Below are positions 1 to 6,529 of a stretch of DNA of 12,486 bases, piece by piece. The stretch covers positions 1-12,486 of the forward strand of contig JAYSUQ010000151.1 in assembly GCA_043718985.1 (NCBI GenBank), written 5' to 3'. Position numbers and translations under genes: made by a program. The first letter of the stretch is position 1. Every line of letters starts with the position of its first letter. Source of the stretch: UBA4416 sp043718985. Lineage in GTDB: Bacteria; Bacteroidota; Bacteroidia; B-17B0; Aurantibacillaceae. The notes under the pieces are model-generated. The model was not told where the DNA came from. It did not search any database and saw only the letters and a list, made by a program, of their open reading frames with translations.

Positions 1-543
1 TTTTATTGCAGTTATAGCTTTTTGATGCGAATTAAATGCAAACACATCTTGGTCTTGGCGCAATATTTTATATTCGTTAGCTACAGCTTCGGCAGTTAAA
101 CCCATACCCCAATACCAATCGGCATTTGTTTTTGCAACTTTTGGATTAGGCACTATTCGCCAACCACCCATAGGTATTAAACTCATACTTTCTACACCGC
201 CAGCAATTATACAGCTTGCCATACCAGCATTTATTTTTGCCGATGCTAATGCAATTGTATCTAAGCCCGATGCACAATACCTATTAACGGTCATACCTGA
301 AACTTTATCGTTATCTAACGCCAATAACGAAATTATACGACCAACGTTTAAACCTTGTTCAGCCTCAGGCATAGCATTACCAACCATTACATCATCTATT
401 TTAGATTGATCTATTTGTGGTAACGATGCTACTAAATGCTTAATAACATCCGATGCTAAATCATCGGGGCGCGTAAATCTAAAACCTCCTCTGTTGGCCT
501 TACCAACAGCACTTCTAAAGCCAGCTACTATGTATGCGTTCAT
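1..543 (-). CDS. fadA: Acetyl-CoA C-acyltransferase (thiolase), N-terminal part, cut by window edge
   Basis: Thiolase-family enzyme that cleaves 3-ketoacyl-CoA with CoA to give acetyl-CoA and a shortened acyl-CoA, the last step of beta-oxidation. The visible 181 residues begin MNAYIVAGFR at the ATG at 543. They carry the acylated nucleophile in NRYCASGL (Cys90), followed by the Gly-rich GGVESMS stretch typical of the thiolase N-terminal domain. The C-terminal half, with the GHP and CxG catalytic motifs, lies beyond position 1; family members are about 390 residues, so a little under half is seen. The gene starts 47 bp after the stop of the dehydrogenase/hydratase fusion on the same strand, with no promoter or terminator evident between, so the two are probably co-transcribed, as fadN-fadA are in Bacillus subtilis. 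There is no Shine-Dalgarno; the leader is nearly pure A/T. A degradative rather than biosynthetic role is inferred from the neighbours; thiolase II (acetoacetyl-CoA) cannot be excluded from this fragment. Confidence 0.93.
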   Translation of the reverse strand, partial: MNAYIVAGFRSAVGKANRGGFRFTRPDDLASDVIKHLVASLPQIDQSKIDDVMVGNAMPEAEQGLNVGRIISLLALDNDKVSGMTVNRYCASGLDTIALASAKINAGMASCIIAGGVESMSLIPMGGWRIVPNPKVAKTNADWYWGMGLTAEAVANEYKILRQDQDVFAFNSHQKAITAIK

Positions 544-590
544 ATTTTTAAATTTTTTATATGGTATAATATATTTTAATTATTAAGTAT

Positions 591-2996
591 TTAATTACGT
601 AACACGCCTTTACCATTTGTAATGCTATGTAAGCGCTCTAATGTTTTACGTTCGGTACATAATGCTATAAATGCTTCTCTTTCCAAATCCAATAAATATT
701 GTTCGGTTACAAACGTTGGTTGCGATAAATCGCCACCAGCAATTACATAACCTAATTTTTGAGATATTTTTAAATCGTGCTTGCTCATGTATTTTCCGCT
801 GTACATTGAGTCGGCACCAACATACACTAAGCCTAGCGCTTCGTTTCCAAACACTTTAATATCTTTTCGGGCTAATGGTTGTGAGTATCCTGCATCAGCC
901 ATCCGTAAACATTCAGCTTTAGCTTCGGTTAATTGGCGGCTGCGCGAAGTCACAACTTTATCAATTCCTTTTCTTAAAATACCTAATTCAAATGCTTCGT
1001 GTGCCGATGTTGAAACTTTTGCTTGTCCAATGGTTAAAAATTTATCTCTAAAAACATTTAAACCTACATCACCTTCTTTTAACGAATCGGATAAGCGAAC
1101 GGCAAACTCTTTAGTACCTCCACCGCCAGGTATAACTCCAACACCAAATTCAACCAATCCCATATACGATTCGGCATGTGCAACAACTTTATCGGCGTGT
1201 AAACATACTTCGCAACCACCACCTAACACTAAATTATGTGGCGCTGCAACAACAGGTATTGATGAGTAACGCAAGCGCATGGTTGTATTTTGAAAAGCTT
1301 TAACTGCCATGTTTAACTCATCCCACTCTTGCTCTGCAGCTAACATAAAAATCATTCCTACATTTGCACCAGCCGAAAAATTTGCTCCTTCGTTACTTAT
1401 TACAATTCCCTTATAGTCTTTTTCGGCTATATCAATAGCCTTATTTAAGCCAACTAAAATTTCGCCGCCAATGGTATTCATTTTAGTGTGAAACTCAACG
1501 TTCAAAATTCCATCGCCTAAATCAATAATGGTAACGCCACTATTTTTCCAAATTGTTTTAGTATCTCTAATTGCATCTAACGAAATAAAATTTTCGGTAC
1601 CTGGTATAACTTTATATGTTTTTGTTGCTACATCGTAAAACAATCGTTTACCGTTTTCTGTTTTATAAAATGCTGTATTACCTGCAGCTAACATTTCGGT
1701 AACCCATTTATTTGGCATTAGGTTTTGATGCTCCATTAAAGTAACCGCTTCCTTAATTCCAATTGCATCCCAATATTCAAATGGGCCTAAATCCCAACCA
1801 AATCCTGCTTTTAAGGCGTCGTCAATTTTATATAATTCGTTTGCAATTTCGGGTATGCGGTTAGATACGTATTGAAATAAACCAGCAAATGTAGCGCGAT
1901 AAAACTCACCAGCCTTATCTTTACCACTTACTAAAACTTTAACTCTGTCTTTTAAATTATCAATTGGCTTAGTTAATTCAAGAGTTGCAAATTTTACTTT
2001 TTGTGCTGGTTTGTATTCTAATGTTTTTAAGTCTAACACTAAAATTTCTGATTTACCTTCGGCATTTTTTATTTTTTTATAAAAGCCTTGTCCAGTTTTA
2101 TCGCCAAGCCATTTATTATCTACCATTTTTTTTAGGTACTCAGGTAAAGCAAACAATTCGTTAGCCTCATCGTTAGGGCAATTAGCTTTAACACCATCTG
2201 CAACTTTTACTAAGGTATCTAAACCAACTACATCGCCCGTTCTAAATGTTGCCGATTTTGGTCTGCCTAAAACAGGGCCAGTTAATTTATCAACTTCTTC
2301 AACTGTTAAATCCATTTTTTGAATTAAATGCAATAACGACATTATGCCATAAACCCCTACTCTATTGGCTATAAAAGCTGGCGTATCTTTACATAATACA
2401 GTTGTTTTTCCTAAAAATTGCTCGCCAAATTCCATTAAAAATTCAACAACATTGGTATTAGTATCAGGTGTTGGTATAATTTCTAAAAGTTTTAAATAGC
2501 GGGGTGGATTAAAAAAATGGGTTCCACAAAAATTTTCTTTAAAATCGGGGCTTCTGCCTTCGGTTAATAAATTAATTGGAATACCCGATGTGTTTGAGGT
2601 AATTAAAGTACCTGCTTTACGGTATTTTTCAACTTGAGAATAAACTATTTTTTTAATATCTAAATTTTCAACAACCACTTCAATAACCCAATCGCAGGTT
2701 GCAATTTTAGACATATCATCATCAAAATTTCCAGTAGTAATTTTTGAAGCAAATTCTTTTTTATAAATAGGCGATGGATTTGCTTTTAAAGCAAACTGTA
2801 AAGCATCGTTTACAATTCTGTTTTTTACAGCTTTTGTTTCAAGTGTTAATCCTTTTGCTTTTTCGGCATCGGTAGTGTCTTTCGGAGCAATATCCAACAA
2901 TATTACTTCGCAACCAATGTTTGCAAAATGGCATGCTATGCGGCTACCCATAACACCCGAACCAAGTACTGCAATTTTTTTAATTTGTCGTTTCAT
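591..2996 (-). CDS. fadN: 3-hydroxyacyl-CoA dehydrogenase / enoyl-CoA hydratase fusion, FadN type
   Basis: Bifunctional beta-oxidation enzyme of 801 residues that hydrates trans-2-enoyl-CoA and oxidises the resulting 3-hydroxyacyl-CoA with NAD+. The dehydrogenase half is first: Rossmann loop GSGVMG at 12-17, catalytic set Ser137 (SNTSG), His160 (GTHFFNPP), Glu172 (LLEIIP) and Asn211 (ANRVG), then the C-terminal helical domain with GDVVGLD (254-260) and a degenerate second copy near 360-440. The hydratase (crotonase) half occupies about 485-700: oxyanion-hole segment FSAGAN (540-545), LGGGCE with Glu596, and Glu616 in GLVEFG. The two acids are 20 residues apart, the spacing of the Glu pair in known hydratases, so both activities look intact. 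This order is opposite to E. coli FadB/FadJ and matches B. subtilis FadN (about 790 residues). It begins 26 bp after the marR stop and precedes the thiolase by 47 bp, giving a marR-fadN-fadA unit. No Shine-Dalgarno is seen. Confidence 0.95.
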   Translation of the reverse strand: MKRQIKKIAVLGSGVMGSRIACHFANIGCEVILLDIAPKDTTDAEKAKGLTLETKAVKNRIVNDALQFALKANPSPIYKKEFASKITTGNFDDDMSKIATCDWVIEVVVENLDIKKIVYSQVEKYRKAGTLITSNTSGIPINLLTEGRSPDFKENFCGTHFFNPPRYLKLLEIIPTPDTNTNVVEFLMEFGEQFLGKTTVLCKDTPAFIANRVGVYGIMSLLHLIQKMDLTVEEVDKLTGPVLGRPKSATFRTGDVVGLDTLVKVADGVKANCPNDEANELFALPEYLKKMVDNKWLGDKTGQGFYKKIKNAEGKSEILVLDLKTLEYKPAQKVKFATLELTKPIDNLKDRVKVLVSGKDKAGEFYRATFAGLFQYVSNRIPEIANELYKIDDALKAGFGWDLGPFEYWDAIGIKEAVTLMEHQNLMPNKWVTEMLAAGNTAFYKTENGKRLFYDVATKTYKVIPGTENFISLDAIRDTKTIWKNSGVTIIDLGDGILNVEFHTKMNTIGGEILVGLNKAIDIAEKDYKGIVISNEGANFSAGANVGMIFMLAAEQEWDELNMAVKAFQNTTMRLRYSSIPVVAAPHNLVLGGGCEVCLHADKVVAHAESYMGLVEFGVGVIPGGGGTKEFAVRLSDSLKEGDVGLNVFRDKFLTIGQAKVSTSAHEAFELGILRKGIDKVVTSRSRQLTEAKAECLRMADAGYSQPLARKDIKVFGNEALGLVYVGADSMYSGKYMSKHDLKISQKLGYVIAGGDLSQPTFVTEQYLLDLEREAFIALCTERKTLERLHSITNGKGVLRN

Positions 2997-3022
2997 AAAT
3001 TATATTTAATGAGTTTGAAATT

Positions 3023-3475
3023 TTATTTTTTAATAAGTCTATTCCGTTCTTCGGCAATTTCTGTAATTGCATCAATGGTTTTGTAAAAATCTATAATTCG
3101 GTTTTTACCTATTTTTAATTCAATTATATGATTAAAATTTCGCACCGTATTTTTAGCTATTTCTTTTTGAATTTTACCTTTTTTGGTAAGTAATATGCGT
3201 GTTTTACGAGCGTCAACTTTATCTGGTACGCGTGTAATCATTTTTTTTTCTTCGAGAGATTGTATGATTCGAGATAAAGAGGTGCCTTCTGTGCCAAGTT
3301 GTGGAGCTATATCAGATGCAAACGAACCCTCATTGCTATCAACATTAAGTAAAAAATGTGCCATTGCAATTGTAGCATCGTGCAAAACCGCTTCGGCATT
3401 ATACATACGGCTCACAGCTTGCCAAGCTGTTTTTAATTTAGAATCAATTGTATCTGTATGTTTTTTAATTTTCAT
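3023..3475 (-). CDS. MarR-family transcriptional regulator
   Basis: Winged-helix DNA-binding protein of 150 residues, the normal MarR length. Visible features are an N-terminal helix bundle (1-45), a helix-turn-helix at about 50-80 (SDIAPQLGTEGTSLSRII, then the conserved SLEEKKMITR), and the wing at 85-100 with the family pattern D-x-x-D-x-R-x-x-x-x-x-L-T-x-x-G (Asp88, Arg90, Leu96, Gly100). C-terminal helices (101-148) should form the dimer interface. The gene sits between the acyl-CoA synthetase (65 bp upstream) and fadN (26 bp downstream), and a dyad, TTATGCACGCATAG at 3503-3516, lies about 28 bp before its start. The dyad core recurs in the synthetase/NPD divergent promoter. I infer that this protein is the local repressor of fatty-acid degradation, represses itself, and is released by an acyl-CoA or fatty acid, as for other MarR or TetR regulators of such loci. 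The ligand is not shown by the sequence. Confidence 0.92.
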   Translation of the reverse strand: MKIKKHTDTIDSKLKTAWQAVSRMYNAEAVLHDATIAMAHFLLNVDSNEGSFASDIAPQLGTEGTSLSRIIQSLEEKKMITRVPDKVDARKTRILLTKKGKIQKEIAKNTVRNFNHIIELKIGKNRIIDFYKTIDAITEIAEERNRLIKK

Positions 3476-3482
3476 TCTATAT

Positions 3483-3490
3483 CAAATATA
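3483..3490 (-). promoter_or_regulatory. Candidate -7 box of marR-fadN-fadA
   Basis: Minus strand TATATTTG matches the Bacteroidota -7 consensus TAnnTTTG exactly. Only 7 bp separate it from the marR ATG, so transcription would start at or next to the start codon and the marR message would be leaderless or nearly so. No clear TTG -33 element is seen; the operator occupies that region. Confidence 0.55.
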
Positions 3491-3502
3491 ATAATAATTT
3501 TA

Positions 3503-3518
3503 TTATGCACGCATAGTA
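3503..3518 (-). promoter_or_regulatory. Putative MarR operator, site 1 (marR-fadN-fadA promoter)
   Basis: On the minus strand this reads TACTATGCGTGCATAA. The dyad is TTATGC-N2-GCATAA with one arm mismatch (plus strand TTATGCACGCATAG, 3503-3516). The 13-mer TATGCGTGCATAA recurs exactly at 5366-5378. It lies just upstream of the candidate -7 box of marR, so bound protein would block RNA polymerase. That MarR itself binds here is inferred from position and recurrence. Confidence 0.72.
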
Positions 3519-3540
3519 TATTGAAATTTATTTAAAATTA

Positions 3541-5325
3541 CTATAAACCAACTTTATTTTCATAAATTTTATCGTAAGCAACTTTATTTTCGGCTAAAAT
3601 AATTTTACGTTTTAACGATAACTTTGGCGTCATTTCTCCGTTTTCAATAGTCCATTCAACAGGTAGTAATTCAATTCGTTTAATTTTTTCGTACTGCGCT
3701 AAATCCAAATTAATTTTTTCAACTTCGCGCATTACTCGTGCCTTTACTAATTCATTTTTAACCATTTCTTGGTTAGTTGTATAAGCAATTTGTTTTCTAT
3801 TACACCATTCTTTTATGTAAGTAAATGAGGGGATAATAAATGCTGCTGGAAATTTTTCGTTTTCTCCTACAACCATAACTTGTTCAATAAAATTACTTTC
3901 TTTTAATTTATTTTCTATTACTTGTGGGGTTATGTATTTACCACCCGATGTTTTAAAAATTTCTTTTTTACGATCGGTAATTTTTAAAAACAAATTATCA
4001 ACTAAAATTCCAATATCGCCTGTATGCAACCAGCCTTCACTATCAATGGTTTCGTTAGTTAATTCAGGTTGATTGTAATAGCCTAACATAATGTTTGGAC
4101 CTTTTACACAAATTTCTCCATCATCGGCTAACTTTAACTCAACACCATCTATAACTGGGCCAACAGTACCAATTTTCATAAAATCATCGTTATAACTGTT
4201 TACCGAAATTACTGGCGATGTTTCGGTTAATCCATAACCTTCGAGCACTTTAATTTTAGCCGCATGAAATACACGAGCTAAACGTGGTTGCAGTGCCGAG
4301 CCGCCCGATACAATTGCTATAATGTTACCGCCAAACGCCTCGCGCCATTTATTAAATATTAATTTATTAGCTATTTTTAATTGCGCTTCATACCACCAAC
4401 CATTAGCACGGTGGCTTTCGTATCGCAATCCTAAATCCAGCGCCCAAAAAAACATGGCTTTTTTTATACCTTTTAAATCAGAACCTTTTGCGTAAATTTT
4501 TTCATAAATTTTCTCTAGTAATCGGGGCACGGTAACAAAGCATTGTGGCTTTACTTCTTTTAAATTATCGGCAATAGTTTCAATACTTTCTGCATAATAA
4601 ATTGATATGCCTTGGCTTAAATAAAGGTATGACAACATGCGCTCGTATACATGGTTTAATGGCAAAAAACTTAACGCTCGCCAACTACTATTAAAAGGGC
4701 AAAGTGTAATAGTAGCCATTACATTGCTAATAAAATTACTGTGCGAAAGCATAACTCCTTTAGGAAAACCAGTTGTACCCGATGTGTAAATTATAGTAGC
4801 TAAATCGGTATTGTTTATGGTTTGTTTAATACTGTTTAACGTAACTTGTTGGGGGTTATTTTTGCCAATTAAAATAAGTTCGTCTAAATTTCTGATAGAA
4901 GATAATTTACTAAAACAAAAAATTTCTTTAACTGTTGTTCCTTCCGAGGCTATTTTAACTCGATTGTAAATTGCCTCATCCGATACAAAAAAATATTTTA
5001 TGTCGGCATCTTTAATAACATATTTTAAATCGTTATCGCTAATTGTTGGGTACAAAGGTGTGTTAATTGCTCCTGTTTGCAAACAAGCAAAATCAACAAA
5101 ATTCCATTCGGGGCGGTTATTTGATATTAATCCAATTTTATCGCCTTTTTTAATTCCTAAATCAATAAACGCATAACTTAAATCATCAACAATTTCAATA
5201 AATTTTTGGGTGCTGTATTTATTCCAAACGCCGCTTTGCTTAACAGCCAAAACATCTTCTTTTTGAGTTATGTTTAATAAATTTGGGAGTAAATCAAATA
5301 ATCTAAAATCTTTAAATTCAGTCAT
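3541..5325 (-). CDS. fadD: Long-chain acyl-CoA synthetase (AMP-forming, FAA1/COG1022-like)
   Basis: ANL-superfamily ligase that activates fatty acids with ATP and CoA through an acyl-adenylate; it should act in the cytoplasm or at the inner membrane face on fatty acids imported by FadL. In its 594 residues the core motifs are complete: P-loop YTSGTTGFPKG (180-190), LPLNHVYER (221-229), GYGLTETSP (363-371), GWLHTGDIG (431-439) with the ribose-binding Asp437, the hinge TDRKKEIFKTSGGKYI (450-465), and a C-terminal A10-like segment NGEMTPKLSLKRK (562-574). The length and the long insert between P-loop and A5 containing VPRLLEKIY (266-274) match the long-chain FAA1/FadD15 group rather than E. coli FadD, so the symbol is used loosely. 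The gene is divergent from the NPD-like gene, with a 110 bp shared promoter region holding a putative MarR operator. Its stop is 65 bp before marR and no hairpin terminator is seen, so read-through into marR-fadN-fadA is possible. Confidence 0.93.
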   Translation of the reverse strand: MTEFKDFRLFDLLPNLLNITQKEDVLAVKQSGVWNKYSTQKFIEIVDDLSYAFIDLGIKKGDKIGLISNNRPEWNFVDFACLQTGAINTPLYPTISDNDLKYVIKDADIKYFFVSDEAIYNRVKIASEGTTVKEIFCFSKLSSIRNLDELILIGKNNPQQVTLNSIKQTINNTDLATIIYTSGTTGFPKGVMLSHSNFISNVMATITLCPFNSSWRALSFLPLNHVYERMLSYLYLSQGISIYYAESIETIADNLKEVKPQCFVTVPRLLEKIYEKIYAKGSDLKGIKKAMFFWALDLGLRYESHRANGWWYEAQLKIANKLIFNKWREAFGGNIIAIVSGGSALQPRLARVFHAAKIKVLEGYGLTETSPVISVNSYNDDFMKIGTVGPVIDGVELKLADDGEICVKGPNIMLGYYNQPELTNETIDSEGWLHTGDIGILVDNLFLKITDRKKEIFKTSGGKYITPQVIENKLKESNFIEQVMVVGENEKFPAAFIIPSFTYIKEWCNRKQIAYTTNQEMVKNELVKARVMREVEKINLDLAQYEKIKRIELLPVEWTIENGEMTPKLSLKRKIILAENKVAYDKIYENKVGL

Positions 5326-5362
5326 AGTGGTAATGAATTAATGTAATTTTTAAGTAAAAAAG

Positions 5363-5378
5363 TATTATGCGTGCATAA
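5363..5378 (+). promoter_or_regulatory. Putative MarR operator, site 2 (divergent synthetase/NPD promoter)
   Basis: Reads TATTATGCGTGCATAA; the dyad TTATGC-GT-GCATAA (5365-5378) has perfect 6-bp arms. It shares 15 of 16 positions with site 1. It sits in the 110 bp between the synthetase start (5325) and the NPD-like start (5436), 8 bp upstream of a TATATTTG box for the plus-strand gene and next to a possible TACTTTTT box for the minus-strand gene, so one bound dimer could repress both. Confidence 0.75.
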
Positions 5379-5386
5379 AAATAACA

Positions 5387-5394
5387 TATATTTG
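5387..5394 (+). promoter_or_regulatory. Candidate -7 box of the NPD-like gene
   Basis: TATATTTG is an exact TAnnTTTG match, 8 bp downstream of operator site 2 and about 41 bp before the ATG. A -33 TTG at the usual distance is not obvious, which would suit a weak or regulated promoter. Confidence 0.55.
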
Positions 5395-5435
5395 TTCTAA
5401 ATCAAATGTTTTATCGGTCTATTAATTAATTAGCT

Positions 5436-6428
5436 ATGAGTATTAATAATTCTACAACAAAATTACTAAATATAGAATTTCCTATAATTATGGCGCCTAT
5501 GTTTTTGGTTAGTAATTTAGCAATGTTAAAGGCTGGTATTCGATCGGGTATAATGGCTACTTTTCCATCCTTAAACTACCGCAAAGAGGGTGAGTTAGAA
5601 AAGGTTTTAGATGAATTAAATGAGTATGTTAAACAGTATCCGAACGGAAATTATGGTGTAAATATTATTGTTCAAAAAGCAAATCCGTTATCATCAAAAC
5701 ACCTAAAAATTTGTATAGATAAAAAAGTACCATTCTTCATAACCTCTTTAGGTAACCCTAAAGAAGTAATTGAATTAGCACATCAATATGGTGGCAAAGT
5801 TTTTTGTGATGTAACTAATATTGAACACGCAAAAAAATGCGCCGCAGTTAAGTGTGATGGTTTTATAGCAGTTGGGCAAGGTGCTGGTGGGCATGCGGGA
5901 CCTAATCCATTACACGTATTAATTCCATCGTTAGTTCAAAATTTCCCTTCAATGCCTGTAATTGCTGCTGGTGGCATTGTTAGCGGGCAAGGTGTTTTAT
6001 CGGTACAAGTATTGGGGGCAAGTGGCGTATCTATTGGCACACGTTTTATTGCAACTACAGAGGCCGATGTAAACGACGATTATAAAAATGCAATTGTTAA
6101 TGCAGGTATGGATGATATTGTGTTAACAGAAAAACTATCGGGCACGCCTTGCACAATTATAAATACCGATACTGCAAAAAAAATGGGCTACACGCAATCG
6201 TGGTTTCAAAAATTATTAAGTAATAACAATACAACTAAAAAATGGTTTAAAATGTTTATACAATTGCGAGGTATGAAAAAATTAGAACAATCGGCGGCTA
6301 AAAATAATTACCAAACATTGTGGTGTGCGGGCAAATCGGCCGAGTTAATACATGCTGTTTTAAGTTGCGAAACAATTATTGCAACAATTAAAACCGAATA
6401 CGATGCTGAGCTAAAAAAATTACAATAA
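5436..6428 (+). CDS. NPD / nitronate monooxygenase-like FMN enzyme, probably acting in acyl-CoA metabolism
   Basis: A 330-residue TIM-barrel flavoprotein of the 2-nitropropane dioxygenase family (COG2070), which includes nitronate monooxygenases, FabK enoyl-ACP reductases and CoA-ester-metabolising members. Visible features: strand 1 with FPIIMAPMF (15-23), GVNIIVQ (74-80), the active-site loop GQGAGGHAGP (147-156) with His153 at the position of the family's catalytic histidine, and FMN-phosphate-binding segments PVIAAGGI (174-181) and GVSIGTRFIAT (197-207). The usual acid in the nitronate monooxygenase loop (EAGGH) is Gly here (GAGGH). The gene is divergent from the acyl-CoA synthetase and shares a promoter region with a dyad that also precedes the MarR gene, which ties it to fatty-acid degradation. 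I infer an acyl-CoA-directed redox role, for example on unsaturated or branched substrates; nitronate detoxification remains possible. The start at 5436 is preceded by an A/T-rich leader with no Shine-Dalgarno. Confidence 0.88.
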   Translation: MSINNSTTKLLNIEFPIIMAPMFLVSNLAMLKAGIRSGIMATFPSLNYRKEGELEKVLDELNEYVKQYPNGNYGVNIIVQKANPLSSKHLKICIDKKVPFFITSLGNPKEVIELAHQYGGKVFCDVTNIEHAKKCAAVKCDGFIAVGQGAGGHAGPNPLHVLIPSLVQNFPSMPVIAAGGIVSGQGVLSVQVLGASGVSIGTRFIATTEADVNDDYKNAIVNAGMDDIVLTEKLSGTPCTIINTDTAKKMGYTQSWFQKLLSNNNTTKKWFKMFIQLRGMKKLEQSAAKNNYQTLWCAGKSAELIHAVLSCETIIATIKTEYDAELKKLQ

Positions 6429-6443
6429 CCAGTAATTTTATAC

Positions 6444-6477
6444 TTGTTTTTTATTTTATAAAAAAATGTTAAATTTG
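6444..6477 (+). promoter_or_regulatory. Candidate promoter of fadL and the SGNH hydrolase
   Basis: TTG (6444-6446) and TAAATTTG (6470-6477) are separated by 23 bp and match the Bacteroidota -33/-7 pattern. The spacer holds a perfect all-A/T dyad TTTTTTAT-TTT-ATAAAAAA (6447-6465). The leader to the ATG at 6530 is A-rich with repeated AAAC, a common substitute for Shine-Dalgarno in this phylum. No copy of the putative MarR operator is present here. Confidence 0.55.
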
Positions 6478-6529
6478 TTAAAATCAAATACTAATTATTA
6501 AACAAAAACATAAACAAAACAAAAACAAT

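Noticed and set aside
781..1269. Plus-strand open frame of 162 codons inside fadN
   Set aside because: It is antisense to a well-conserved enzyme with all its motifs; the translation is Ser/Thr/Pro/Cys-rich with no recognisable domain.
3183..3491. Plus-strand open frame of 102 codons antisense to marR
   Set aside because: It mirrors the wing-helix coding region and has no promoter, leader or family resemblance.
4580..4592. TGCATAA half-site inside the acyl-CoA synthetase gene as a third operator
   Set aside because: Only one arm is present, it lies in coding sequence, and it lacks the TATGCG arm.
6447..6465. A/T-only dyad before fadL as a rho-independent terminator for the NPD-like gene
   Set aside because: The stem has no G or C and would be too weak; it also overlaps the spacer of the fadL promoter.
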